Shown here one piece after another: positions 29,903 through 38,818 of a stretch of 64,000 bases of DNA. Below the pieces are notes generated by a model that worked only from the letters and a program-made list of their open reading frames with translations, was not told the origin of the DNA and ran no database searches. The stretch's first letter is position 1. Every line of letters starts with the position of its first letter. The stretch covers positions 28,503 through 92,502 of the forward strand of contig CACYJH010000024.1 in NCBI GenBank assembly GCA_902774685.1, in the 5' to 3' direction. Source of the stretch: an uncultured Methanobrevibacter sp. GTDB lineage: Archaea; Methanobacteriota; Methanobacteria; Methanobacteriales; Methanobacteriaceae. A program made the translations under genes and the position numbers.

Positions 29903-30135
29903 TATGCCTCCCTCCTTCTAGTTTTCAAAACAGCCAATGCGATAAATACTGGGACAATAGCTCCTTCCACAATAGCTTGTGTCAATGCTACATCTGGAGC
30001 AAGGAGCAATTGGAAGAGAATCGCTACACAGAACCCAGAAATGCCTGTTAAGATAGCTGCCTTAAGTAAGTCATTTTGTAAAAGTGCGATAATAGCGCTT
30101 ACAACTGCAACAATAATTAATACAACCTCAATCAT
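29902..30135 (-). CDS. ehbD: Energy-converting hydrogenase B subunit EhbD
   Basis: A short membrane protein of 77 residues ([20 protein letters not shown] at the start) of the MbhD/MrpB N-terminal type, with [32 protein letters not shown] as the family stretch. The frame is open to an ATG at 30159, but GAGG at proper spacing supports the ATG at 30135, which overlaps the ehbC stop (ATGATTGA). The downstream ehbE start is one base from its stop. Confidence 0.85.
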   Translation of the reverse strand: MIEVVLIIVAVVSAIIALLQNDLLKAAILTGISGFCVAILFQLLLAPDVALTQAIVEGAIVPVFIALAVLKTRRREA

Positions 30136-30571
30136 TGCCATCATCCTCACTTTCTTCATCTAATTCTTCACTTGAATCATCACTCATATCCAAATTATCT
30201 TCAAGAAGAACTTCATTTATCAATTCAGTTTCCTCTTCTTCATCTTCAGAAGTCTCTTCAAGACTTGGATTAAGTACAGGATTATTGAGAATATCTTCTC
30301 CATGGAAATAAGCATTGGCTAAGGCATGAGCCAATAATGGAGCTAAGAATAAATAAATAAGAGCGAATAAAGGTTGACCTATTGCTATAAATGCAATTAT
30401 GCCTGCAATATCAACAATCCCCAAAATATGAATTCTAGCATAGACTACATTATCCAAGTTTCTATCAATTCTTAAAACACCTACTGTTGCAATAATTATC
30501 AAAAGTGCAGAAATGATAAGCAAAATTGATTGGATGAGATTAATTATACCAGCATCAATTCCAAACATCAT
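30128..30571 (-). CDS. ehbC: Energy-converting hydrogenase B subunit EhbC (MnhG-like) with acidic tail
   Basis: The first ~95 residues have three membrane segments with the MnhG pattern ([24 protein letters not shown]). The remaining ~50 residues are an acidic tail almost entirely of Glu, Asp and Ser ([16 protein letters not shown] and later [17 protein letters not shown]). This tail is unusual for MnhG and may face the cytoplasm or bind cations. SD GGAGGGCC precedes ATGATG; it overlaps ehbB at its start and ehbD at its end. Confidence 0.88.
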   Translation of the reverse strand: MMFGIDAGIINLIQSILLIISALLIIIATVGVLRIDRNLDNVVYARIHILGIVDIAGIIAFIAIGQPLFALIYLFLAPLLAHALANAYFHGEDILNNPVLNPSLEETSEDEEEETELINEVLLEDNLDMSDDSSEELDEESEDDGND

Positions 30572-30816
30572 CCGGCCCTCCTAATAACTGCTGCATAAGC
30601 TATTGTTCCAACAATACCCAATAAGAGTAAAGCTAAAGCAATATCTTTGAAAAATCCGATATTATGAATAGTACCGACTGTTATAAGAAGCAAAGTAAGT
30701 GCTAAAGTAAATGAAGAAGTACCTATAAGTCCCATGGATGTAGATTTATATGTAATAATCCTCAAAGTTGCAAATGAAAATACAATCAATGCAATTATTA
30801 AAAAATTAAAAAACAC
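30568..30816 (-). CDS. ehbB: Energy-converting hydrogenase B subunit EhbB (MnhF-like)
   Basis: An 82-residue protein with three membrane segments, like MnhF/MrpF ([45 protein letters not shown]). It begins with GTG at 30816; no clear SD is visible, so the start is tentative. A gap of 140 bp separates it from ehbA, unusual for this tightly packed operon. Confidence 0.85.
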   Translation of the reverse strand: MFFNFLIIALIVFSFATLRIITYKSTSMGLIGTSSFTLALTLLLITVGTIHNIGFFKDIALALLLLGIVGTIAYAAVIRRAG

Positions 30817-30956
30817 TCAGAAATCAATAAAATATTCATTATCATCACATTCTATGATTAATAAACTAAATCAGATTTATAAACATTACAAATAAGATAC
30901 AAAATTCAATTAAATTATAAAATCGCTTATTTTCCTAAATTAATGCAAAAAGGAAC

Positions 30957-31271
30957 TTATTCCAGCATTCCCTTTATGTAAGGTTCAAATGGAATAATGT
31001 CTTTAACATCTCTTGGAGCAATAACTGCAACTTTAATGACTTGATTTTCACTGTCCAAGTCTACAGATAATGTTCCTGGAGTTAAAGTAATACTGTTGGC
31101 CAAAATTGTTTGGGATATTGGTCTTTTCAATTCAGTATCAATATCAATCACAATAGGCTCAAAACCATTAGATTTGAAGATTCTTAAACACATATCTATT
31201 GTGGATTTGATAATTTCTAAAATAAGAACCACTAAATAAGCAATCGCATAATAAATTCTACTTAAAAACAT
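30957..31271 (-). CDS. ehbA: Energy-converting hydrogenase B subunit EhbA (MnhE-like)
   Basis: The first gene of the operon encodes a 104-residue MnhE-type protein: an N-terminal double membrane segment (SRIYYAIAYLVVLILEIIKS) and a soluble domain with ISQTILANSITLTPGTLSVDLD, the family hallmark (LANSITLTPGT). A longer frame begins at 31319, but SD GGGGTTATTTTA places the start at ATG 31271. The promoter lies about 180 bp upstream (see regulatory region). Confidence 0.9.
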   Translation of the reverse strand: MFLSRIYYAIAYLVVLILEIIKSTIDMCLRIFKSNGFEPIVIDIDTELKRPISQTILANSITLTPGTLSVDLDSENQVIKVAVIAPRDVKDIIPFEPYIKGMLE

Positions 31272-31480
31272 TAAAATAACCCCATAATGTTTTAGTTTGA
31301 TATATTTACAATAAGTCAAGAATTTATGAGAGATCAGTTAGGATTTTCTGTAAGAAAATTTAAACAGACCATAACAAATCATGATAAATTATCATAAATA
31401 TTCATGGCATTCCTATGACAAAATCCTCTCTTTAAAATTTGTAAAAAGAACACCATATAAATTATATATAATTATAAAAA
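31272..31480 (-). promoter_or_regulatory. ehb operon promoter and structured leader
   Basis: A leftward TATA box (TATATAATTTATATGG read on the minus strand, about 31455-31472) predicts a start near 31440 and a leader of about 170 nt before ehbA. Nested inverted repeats lie in this leader: AGGATTTT/AAAATCCT (31340-31347 with 31420-31427), extended by AGAGA/TCTCT, then CCAT/ATGG (31369-31372 with 31404-31407), then ATGATAA-A-TTATCAT (31381-31395). They could form a leader fold or, for the inner palindrome, an operator. Confidence 0.4.
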
Positions 31481-31625
31481 AATTTCATTTTTATAATATT
31501 GTTATAAACACTATTATTTATCATGATTATTTATTATAAATCTTTTTATATTTTTCATAAAAAATTAATCAAAAATTTCATAATATGAAAAATAGTAATA
31601 CTAAATGGATTAAAAATAATAAAAA

Positions 31626-32354
31626 TTAGTGAAAAGAAGTTAAAAAATCAATGAAAAATATGATTTTGTTTGGAAACAATAAAAGGAAGATTATGACCAT
31701 AATCAGAAATAGAATTACTCCAAATTTCTTATGATATTCCCTATCTGAAAATGGGCTGAATGCCTTCACTCCGGATGGGGTGAATGAATCCAAAATTATA
31801 TGGCTGCACAAGCCTGAAAAGATTGAAAATACAAGCAATGTAAGATTAATTTTTAAAGGGGAAATAAATCCCATATTGATGGAAATAAGCAACAATGCAA
31901 TAGCTATCAAAAATATTGGATATAACCTTTTATTGAGAAACAATAGCCCTAAGGAAATGATCACCATCAATAGAATCATCAAATTTATTGGATTGGTGAA
32001 ATCCAAATCATATGAGGACAATCCAATCCCAAAAAACAGGAACAATGAAATGAAAATAGTCAGGACAAAAACTCCTAAAATAGAATGAGTAAATCCCCTA
32101 TGGTTAGAAAGCAAGAATATGCCTCCTAAAAAAATAATCACCAACCCTAAGTAATAAGGAAGCCCCAGGAAATATAAGAACAATGACATCACAGCTCCAA
32201 GAGCAATCATGGTAAGTACATGATTCCTTTTGAAGTCATGGTCAAAGTCTGGAATATTTGCTGAGATTACCGCTAACGCAATAGCCAAAGGATCATAAAA
32301 CATAAATAGAGAAAGTACAAACGCAAATATCGTATGGCCTTTATAAGAGGAAAT
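31626..32354 (-). CDS. Membrane-bound metal-dependent hydrolase, YdjM/DUF457 type, probable ATT start
   Basis: The protein is a polytopic membrane hydrolase of the YdjM type: SSYKGHTIFAFVLSLF at the N-terminus, ISANIPDFDHDF, NHRGFTHSILGVF and SHIILDSFTPSGVKAFSPF hold the His/Asp residues that the family uses for metal binding. A frame counted from ATG begins only at 32303 and would lose the conserved YKGHT part. The reading frame continues upstream to an ATT at 32354 with GGATGTG five bases before it. I therefore extend the gene to 242 residues with an unusual ATT start. Substrate unknown. Confidence 0.75.
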   Translation of the reverse strand: MSSYKGHTIFAFVLSLFMFYDPLAIALAVISANIPDFDHDFKRNHVLTMIALGAVMSLFLYFLGLPYYLGLVIIFLGGIFLLSNHRGFTHSILGVFVLTIFISLFLFFGIGLSSYDLDFTNPINLMILLMVIISLGLLFLNKRLYPIFLIAIALLLISINMGFISPLKINLTLLVFSIFSGLCSHIILDSFTPSGVKAFSPFSDREYHKKFGVILFLIMVIIFLLLFPNKIIFFIDFLTSFH

Positions 32355-32491
32355 ACTAACACATCCTATTTAAATTAACACACTTATTATAAACAAAACA
32401 CTCCAAACAAGCATGTTCAAATAAATATTTGATTTTAAGTAGATATAAAGTAAATGAGAGCATTTGAGAAGTAATGAGATTTATTTTTTTT

Positions 32492-33229
32492 TTAATCAAT
32501 CATGCCAAAATACTCTAAAAATGCAATCATCTGCAAATAAGACCTTTCGCATATCCTTTCATTTGCATATCCGATGGCTGACAAGACTTCACAGGTTACA
32601 GAAGGAATCTGTGACAAGTTAGCCTCATCCTCCAAAGCGCCTTTAAATGGAATCCCTGCTACAGGATAGATTATCTTTTCAGAACCTACCTTTTTGGAAA
32701 TATAATCTGCAATGAAAAAGCTTGCATCACATGGCTTTTGAGTGCAGAATACCCCTTCCTTACCCGGGTTTGAATTAGGTGCAGATGAATGAAAATCCCC
32801 AATGGCTGAAACATTCAATTCCTTTGCCTTCTTTAAGATGATGTTTGTAATTGAATTAGGCAAATGTGTGGATCTGTTTAAGTCAATCCCATCAAAGTAT
32901 CTTGAATTATCCATAGTGCTTTTTGGAGAGGCAAATGGAATAATGTAAATGGTTCCGTTCAACTCTGCATCAAAGATTTTATCGATTAATTTCAATGCGG
33001 ATATTTGAGGCGCCAATTCATTTCCATGAACTCCTGCAACAAGCATCAAATTAGGATAAGAATCACCAATCTTAATCATAGGAGTTCCCTTTATGGCTTG
33101 ATTTAAAATGAATTTGGAATTGTCAGATAATTCAATGTTGTTGAAAATATTTCTGTTTGCAGAGATAAAGCCTCCACTTTCTTTAGAAATAATTTCCAAT
33201 TCCAAATTATTCTTATTTAAATCATCCAT
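32492..33229 (-). CDS. Zinc-dependent deacylase of the succinylglutamate desuccinylase/aspartoacylase family
   Basis: The 245-residue protein has the M14-like metal motifs GVHGNELAPQISAL (His-x-x-Glu) and GDFHSSAPNSNPGKEG (second His), with DLNRSTHLP (substrate-binding Asn-Arg) between them. Relatives remove acyl groups from amino acids; the substrate here is not known. The first possible codon at 33232 is TTG, but SD GGTGAT places the start at ATG 33229. The gene diverges from argG (275-bp gap), which makes a link to arginine metabolism possible. Confidence 0.75.
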   Translation of the reverse strand: MDDLNKNNLELEIISKESGGFISANRNIFNNIELSDNSKFILNQAIKGTPMIKIGDSYPNLMLVAGVHGNELAPQISALKLIDKIFDAELNGTIYIIPFASPKSTMDNSRYFDGIDLNRSTHLPNSITNIILKKAKELNVSAIGDFHSSAPNSNPGKEGVFCTQKPCDASFFIADYISKKVGSEKIIYPVAGIPFKGALEDEANLSQIPSVTCEVLSAIGYANERICERSYLQMIAFLEYFGMID

Positions 33230-33503
33230 CAAATCACCTTTTAAAAAAAATAGAATTTAAAGTTTTTAACTTAGAAAACTTGTACTAAAAGCAATAATAT
33301 TAACTTTAAAAAAATTGTACTATACGCATAAAAGTTTTTAGTAATTTACATAATTTTACAGTAATTAATTTATAGTTTATTTTATTTAAACTTAAAATTA
33401 TATATAATAAAAAACAAAAATTAAAATGTTATATTAATTAACAAAGATTTTTAACTAAAATTTTTATTAAATTAACAATTATTAAATAATATAAGTGATT
33501 ATT
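33230..33503. promoter_or_regulatory. Divergent deacylase/argG promoter with direct repeats
   Basis: TTGTACTA occurs at 33280-33287 and again at 33315-33322, 35 bp apart, between the divergent genes. A TATA-like TTATATATAATA (33397-33411) precedes argG. The repeats may be binding sites for a regulator. Confidence 0.4.
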
Positions 33504-34604
33504 ATGGAAAAAGTCGTTCTTGCATTCAGTGGAGGATTAGACACCACTGTATGTGTTAAATTATTGGAAGAAGAATATAATTATGAAGTAATTACTGCAT
33601 GTGTTGATGTTGGTCAACCTCCTGAAGAATTGGAAAAATCCCAAAATTCTGCAGATAAGATCAACACTGGTAAACATTACATCATAGATGCTAAAGATGA
33701 ATTTGCAAATGAATACATTGCAAGAGGAATCAAGGCAAATGCAGAATATGAAGGATACCCATTAAGCACTGCACTTGCAAGACCTTTAATTGCAATGAAA
33801 ATCATTGAAATTGCAGAAAAAGAAGGCGCAACTGCAATTGCACACGGATGTACCGGAAAAGGAAATGACCAATTCAGATTCGAGGCTATCATCAGATCAA
33901 TGTCTGACTTTAAGATCATTGCTCCAATTAGAGAAATGAACTTAACAAGAACTGAAGAAGTGGCTTACGCAAAAGAGCACGGCCTCAACTTATCTTATGA
34001 TAAAATCTACAGTATTGATGAAAACCTTTGGGGAAGAGCTATCGAAGGGGATGTGCTTGAAGACCCTGCAAATGAACCTCCTGAAGAAATCTATGAATGG
34101 ACCAAATCTGCTGAAGACGCTAAAGACACTCCTACAAAAGTAAGCATTGAATTTGAAGAAGGAGTTCCTGTAGCTATCAACGGAGAAATGATGGGACTTG
34201 TAGACCTTATCAACAAGGCAAATGAAATTGCTGGTGAAAACGGGGTAGGTAGAGTTGACATCATCGAAAACAGAATGATTGGTCTTAAAAGTAGGGAAAC
34301 CTATGAAGTTCCAGGTGCTAAATTATTGATTGCCGCTCACAAGGCTTTAGAGCAATTGGTCTTAACTGTAGATGAATTAAGATTTGCAGATTATATGAGC
34401 ACATTATATGCTGATTTAGTTTACGAAGCATTATGGCAAGAGCCTTTAAGAGAAGACCTCGATCAAGCTTTCGACCATATGCAAAGAAGAGTTAGCGGTG
34501 AAGTTGTAATGAAATTATTCAAAGGTTCCATTCAACCATTAAGCAGAAAATCACCTTTCAGCTTACACAGCATTGAACAAATCACCTTTGAAGACAAATG
34601 CTAA
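33504..34604 (+). CDS. argG: Argininosuccinate synthase
   Basis: ArgG condenses citrulline and aspartate with ATP in arginine synthesis. The 366-residue protein begins [20 protein letters not shown] (the SGGxDT PP-loop), has [28 protein letters not shown] and [20 protein letters not shown], all typical. A codon at 33495 is open, but SD GTGATTATT is spaced for ATG 33504. A hairpin terminator follows the stop. Confidence 0.97.
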   Translation: MEKVVLAFSGGLDTTVCVKLLEEEYNYEVITACVDVGQPPEELEKSQNSADKINTGKHYIIDAKDEFANEYIARGIKANAEYEGYPLSTALARPLIAMKIIEIAEKEGATAIAHGCTGKGNDQFRFEAIIRSMSDFKIIAPIREMNLTRTEEVAYAKEHGLNLSYDKIYSIDENLWGRAIEGDVLEDPANEPPEEIYEWTKSAEDAKDTPTKVSIEFEEGVPVAINGEMMGLVDLINKANEIAGENGVGRVDIIENRMIGLKSRETYEVPGAKLLIAAHKALEQLVLTVDELRFADYMSTLYADLVYEALWQEPLREDLDQAFDHMQRRVSGEVVMKLFKGSIQPLSRKSPFSLHSIEQITFEDKC

Positions 34605-34617
34605 CTATCAAAAATTA

Positions 34618-34646
34618 AATAGATAATTGATTTTATCTATTTTTTA
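34618..34646 (+). terminator. argG hairpin terminator
   Basis: AATAGATAA (34618-34626) and TTATCTATT (34633-34641) form a 9-bp hairpin 13 bp after the argG stop, followed by TTTTATTTATTTTTTT. Confidence 0.65.
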
Positions 34647-34821
34647 TTTATTTTTTTAATTTTTTTAAAACTTAACCTATCAAAGTAATGCTTTTTTTGC
34701 ATAAACAAAAATAAGATATTTTTTTAAATACCTAAAATAATTTTAATAAATTAGTAAAATAATGCATAAGCTAAAAACTTTTTAATTTGCAAAATAATTC
34801 ATATCAGCAAATATGCAAAAA

Positions 34822-34945
34822 CTTTATAAATAAAAAAAAATAAATAATAATCCGAGAATAATATGTACTCAATTACATATCACCCCCTTTACATATGTTT
34901 TTTTTAAAAATTAAACCTTTGCATATTATTCTCGCCTTTTTTAAA
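34822..34945 (+). ncRNA. Candidate small RNA C with anti-SD-like apical loop
   Basis: A TATA-like CTTTATAAAT (34822-34831) is followed after about 25 bp by a 13-bp perfect stem, CGAGAATAATATG (34853-34865) with CATATTATTCTCG (34922-34934), then CCTTTTTT. Inside, ACATAT (34875-34880) and ATATGT (34893-34898) form a second hairpin whose 12-nt loop is CACCCCCTTTAC. With the preceding bases it reads ATCACCCCCTTT, which differs by one base from ATCACCTCCTTT, the anti-SD end of 16S rRNA. The unit sits between two genes with its own promoter-like and terminator-like ends. Length of the transcript would be about 90 nt. Confidence 0.55.
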
Positions 34946-35048
34946 TCTATTTTTCATTATTTTTAAAATTAGAGTTAAATATGCTTTTTTTAAAAAAAAG
35001 AATCCTTATATCAATTAAGTATTTTTATTTGAATATCTTTAATCTTGA

Positions 35049-35756
35049 TTAGTTTTCTAAACTAAAATCAAGTGAGTTTCCAACCAATTCAATATTTTCC
35101 AAGGTGTTTTCAGTTTTATAGACAAGAATCTCCACACCTTCATCGTATGCCCTATTCAAAGTTTTGGAAAACTCGGGATCATTTTCCCAATTAGGTCTGA
35201 AACTATTCCCATTCGGATGTTCAATCAGGAAAAATACAACTGAACGGATTCCCTCTTTTTTAAGTGAAATAAGCTCTTCCAAATGTTTTCTGCCTCTTTC
35301 AGTAGGGGCATCTGGAAACTGTGCAATTCCATCCTTGATTAAAGTGACTGATTTTACTTCAACATATGTTTCATCAATCGGATTCTTATTGCTGTCTAGA
35401 TTAGCCAAATAAATGTCTATTCTTGAATTGCCAATTGTCTTTTCAGATTCCACAACCTCATAGCCAGACAATTCCTTAATTTTTTTATTTGAAATAGCAT
35501 CAATGACAATCTTGCTGGCTTCTTGCGAATACATGGCAACAAGTGCACCATTATTTTCAATTAGATAGAGAGAGTACTTAGTTTTCCTATTCGGATTATC
35601 GCTTGGCTTAAGATAAACGGTTGTGCCATCAATCAATAGCTCTTTGCATCTGCCTGTATTAGGCAAGTGGGCTTTCACTATCTCCCCATCTATTTCCACT
35701 TCTGCAATGAATCTATTTGCCCTATTTCTAAAAATAGCTTTCACTAAATCAGTCAA
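35049..35756 (-). CDS. sfsA: SfsA family protein (sugar fermentation stimulation protein)
   Basis: The 235-residue protein has FIAEVEIDGEIVKAHLPNTGRCKELL, an OB-fold start typical of SfsA, and a later PD-(D/E)xK-like core RIDIYLANLDSN...TYVEVKSVTL that suggests a nuclease-type domain. The family's true role is unresolved; E. coli SfsA was linked to maltose metabolism and binds DNA. The start is TTG at 35756 with SD GAGTGAT four bases before it. Confidence 0.9.
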   Translation of the reverse strand: MTDLVKAIFRNRANRFIAEVEIDGEIVKAHLPNTGRCKELLIDGTTVYLKPSDNPNRKTKYSLYLIENNGALVAMYSQEASKIVIDAISNKKIKELSGYEVVESEKTIGNSRIDIYLANLDSNKNPIDETYVEVKSVTLIKDGIAQFPDAPTERGRKHLEELISLKKEGIRSVVFFLIEHPNGNSFRPNWENDPEFSKTLNRAYDEGVEILVYKTENTLENIELVGNSLDFSLEN

Positions 35757-35865
35757 TTAAATCACTCTAAAAAAAAAAATAAAATTAAAATGAATAAAAG
35801 ATTAATAATTTTTCAATCTAATCATTCCAAAAAAAATAAAATTAATATAAATAAAAAATTATTGA

Positions 35866-37437
35866 TTATTCAATCAAACCACTCATAACTGCACCTAAAT
35901 ACTGAGTCAAATCCTGTGCCCCAAAACCATACCCTTGAGCTTCATAAGCCAAATCCCCAGCTTTTCCATTGAGGTATGGGGCAAGCAATGCTGCATCAAA
36001 ACTGTTTAATCCTTGAGAGAGTAAGCTTAAGCAAATTCCTGCCAATGCATCTCCTGTTCCCCCAACAGTCATTCCAGGATTTCCTGTTCTATTGATCTTC
36101 AATCTATTCCCATTGAATATGAAATCATATTTTCCTTTTAGGATAACGGAACCATTAATGCTTTTGGTGATCTTATGAATGGCATCAATCTTATCGTTGA
36201 CTTTCCTAAAGTCCAAATTCTCCTTATCATCCAATTTAGCAAATTTCTCCAAGTTATCCAAATCCTCTTTTGAAGCGTTTTTAAAGAATGACTTGAACTC
36301 AGATAAATGGGGTGTGATTATCAAATCCTCTTTTTTGGAAACAAGACTTAAATCCACTAATTTCAATGCATCTGCATCCAATACCAATGGCTTGTCAATC
36401 TTCATTGCAAGTACATTGAATAGCTTGCCTGTCTCTTCCATTTGACTTGAACCTGGACCTAATAGGACCGCATCGACCTTGGATGCAAGTTCCAAAATAT
36501 CATCCAAATCTTCAAGTGACAAGTAATCCCCTTTTGCTTCTTGCACGATAAAGTCTTCAGAAAATGACTTGATAGGCAATGCAGCATTCTTTGGAGTGTA
36601 GATATAAGTCAAATCAACACCTGTTGCAATAGCTGCCTTTGCGGAAATTGCAGGTGCACCGTAATAATCCTTGCTTCCTCCCACAATCAAGACCTTACCG
36701 TTATTTCCCTTATGGGAATCATTTTTTCTATTCTTTAATCTTAATAAATCGCCGCCTTCAACAAACAATTCCGCTTCAATTGGAATTCCTATATCACAGG
36801 TGATTACTCCACCGGTCTTTTCTTCACCTGCCAATTTGACACCTGTCTTGATCTTATGAAAACTTACAGTATAATCCGCTTCAACAGCAATGTCTGATAT
36901 CTCTCCAGTTAATGGATCCAAACCTGAAGGAGCATCCACTGCCACTTTTATGCCTTCTATTTCATTGATCAATTCTACAGTTTTTCTTACCTTTGTTCTA
37001 AGTTTTCCTTTGATTCCAGTTCCAAGAAGACAGTCAAGAACAATATATTCACTGTTTGAGTCAAAATCAAGCCTATCCAAATCTGATGAATCCTTAATGA
37101 AATCAACAGACAATCGTGAAACTCTTGGTTCCATATTCATCAATATTTCAAGGTTTACCAATGCGTCATCAGACTTGATTTCATCTAATGTATTCAAGCA
37201 GTAAACTTCAACTTCAAAACCTCTATTCAATAGATGTCTTGCAGCTACAAAGCCGTCTCCACCATTTCCCCCAGAACCGGTAAAGATTAAAATCTTAACT
37301 GGTTTTGAAAACTTAAAAGTTGAAAGGGTTGCCACCTCATCTGATAATGATTTACCGGCATTCTCCATCAAGCACAAACGGGAAAGCCCTAAATACTCAC
37401 AATTATAATCTGTTGTCATCATATCTATTGGATCCAT
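35866..37437 (-). CDS. nnr: Bifunctional NAD(P)H-hydrate epimerase / ADP-dependent dehydratase
   Basis: This repair enzyme (523 aa) handles hydrated NADH/NADPH. The N-terminal YjeF_N domain (1-215) shows LCLMENAGKSLSDEV, ILIFTGSGGNGGDGFVAARHL and VAVDAPSGLDPLTGE. The C-terminal carbohydrate-kinase-like domain has GKVLIVGGSKDYYGAPAISAKAA, LGPGSS and GNPGMTVGGTGDALAGI (the ADP site). SD GGTGTTATA precedes the ATG. The product is complete; both halves are intact. Confidence 0.93.
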   Translation of the reverse strand: MDPIDMMTTDYNCEYLGLSRLCLMENAGKSLSDEVATLSTFKFSKPVKILIFTGSGGNGGDGFVAARHLLNRGFEVEVYCLNTLDEIKSDDALVNLEILMNMEPRVSRLSVDFIKDSSDLDRLDFDSNSEYIVLDCLLGTGIKGKLRTKVRKTVELINEIEGIKVAVDAPSGLDPLTGEISDIAVEADYTVSFHKIKTGVKLAGEEKTGGVITCDIGIPIEAELFVEGGDLLRLKNRKNDSHKGNNGKVLIVGGSKDYYGAPAISAKAAIATGVDLTYIYTPKNAALPIKSFSEDFIVQEAKGDYLSLEDLDDILELASKVDAVLLGPGSSQMEETGKLFNVLAMKIDKPLVLDADALKLVDLSLVSKKEDLIITPHLSEFKSFFKNASKEDLDNLEKFAKLDDKENLDFRKVNDKIDAIHKITKSINGSVILKGKYDFIFNGNRLKINRTGNPGMTVGGTGDALAGICLSLLSQGLNSFDAALLAPYLNGKAGDLAYEAQGYGFGAQDLTQYLGAVMSGLIE

Positions 37438-37657
37438 TATAACACCTTCGAATTAATTATTGAAATGACGATTTTTAAAAATATGAATTTTAAAAATGAA
37501 TTAAAATTAATAATAAACATTATATTATATAATCATACTAATAATTAAATATAAGGACAAAAACAAAAAGAGAAAAGATATTGAAAATTTTATAAAAAAT
37601 TAAAATTATAAAAAAATACTGGAATTTACGGAATTTTACACAAAAATGAGGAATAAA

Positions 37658-38788
37658 ATGAAATACCTAGAAATCTTATTGGAAACTATCAAAAAAGACA
37701 AAACAGGAATTGTTGGAATCCTCATAATTATTGTTATTCTATTATATGGGATTTTAGGATCCATCTTCATCATGAATCTGAACATATACGATTCAATATA
37801 TTACACCATAATAACTATTGCTACAGTAGGATATGGAGATATTATCCCTATAACCCCATTAGAAAAGATTTTTAGTGTAACACTGGCTCTATCAGGAGTA
37901 GGGCTCTTGGCTTATATCGTTACATTCATCATTAGTTCAGTTACACAAAACCTACATGACATTAGGAGTGGAAGAATTATGGAAAGGAAATTGGCTGAAA
38001 TGGAAAATCATTATATCTTATGCGGTTTTGGAAGAGTAGGTGCCGCAGTTTATGAAGAATTACTGAAAAGAAACCAAAAAGTAATCATCATTGAAAAAGA
38101 GGCAGAAAAATTAGAGGATATTGAAGAAAATGACAATGTAATTGCACTTCATGCAAATGCAACAGAGGACAAAACCCTTAAAAAGCTCAATATTGACAAG
38201 TCCTTAGGAATGATTGTAACAACTGGAAGTGATGTTGACAACTTATTCATTGTCCTTACAACAAGGGAATTGTATAAGGATGCTTGGATTACATCCAGAG
38301 CAAGCAAAAAGGAAAACATCAGCAGATTAAAGCATGCCGGTGCAAATAAAGTTATTTCTCCAGAGGCAAGTGGTGGAACTGACCTCTACTTCGCTGCTGT
38401 AGAACCTAATTTAGTCCATATCACCGAAAAGCATGGTGTGGATCACATTGGAAAGGAAATGGAAATTCTTAGAAAATACAATTGCCATCTTGAAAACATC
38501 GAATACCATCTCCATGGAATCAAAACTCCTGTTTCAAGAACCATTGGAGTTATGGACGAAAGTGAAGAGGACAGTTTCATTGAAAAAATCAATAACAATG
38601 CAAACGTTAGAGAGTCCTTGGAAACAATTTACAGCACTGTCAATGAAGTTCATTCCCATTGGTTATCTGGTCCTGATAAATTTTATTTGAATATGGCTAT
38701 TGAAGAGCTTAAAAAAGAAGGAATTGTTTTAGGAGTTAATTTAAGCTTTGATGAAATCAATGAGTTTACTAAACAATTTAAAGAGTAA
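37658..38788 (+). CDS. Two-transmembrane potassium channel with RCK (TrkA) domains
   Basis: The protein is of the MthK/Kch type: two membrane helices at about 18-45 and 70-97 flank the selectivity filter TIATVGYGDI. The cytoplasmic part starts with YILCGFGRVGAAVYEELLKR, a Rossmann nucleotide site, and ends in a TrkA-C type domain (about 250-370). It is thus a ligand-gated K+ channel. A codon at 37646 is open, but GAGG with 6-nt spacing supports ATG at 37658 (376 aa). Confidence 0.9.
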   Translation: MKYLEILLETIKKDKTGIVGILIIIVILLYGILGSIFIMNLNIYDSIYYTIITIATVGYGDIIPITPLEKIFSVTLALSGVGLLAYIVTFIISSVTQNLHDIRSGRIMERKLAEMENHYILCGFGRVGAAVYEELLKRNQKVIIIEKEAEKLEDIEENDNVIALHANATEDKTLKKLNIDKSLGMIVTTGSDVDNLFIVLTTRELYKDAWITSRASKKENISRLKHAGANKVISPEASGGTDLYFAAVEPNLVHITEKHGVDHIGKEMEILRKYNCHLENIEYHLHGIKTPVSRTIGVMDESEEDSFIEKINNNANVRESLETIYSTVNEVHSHWLSGPDKFYLNMAIEELKKEGIVLGVNLSFDEINEFTKQFKE

Positions 38789-38818
38789 ACTCTAACTCTT
38801 TTTTTTAATATGAACTAA

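Larger units (their letters stand above)
34605..35048. other. Intergenic region between argG and sfsA
   Basis: The 444 bp hold the argG terminator (34618-34646) and the candidate RNA (34822-34945), both listed separately, and AT-rich sequence. No reading frame with an SD is present. The sfsA gene points towards this region from the right, so any long transcript here is probably from argG or from the RNA unit. Confidence 0.5.
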
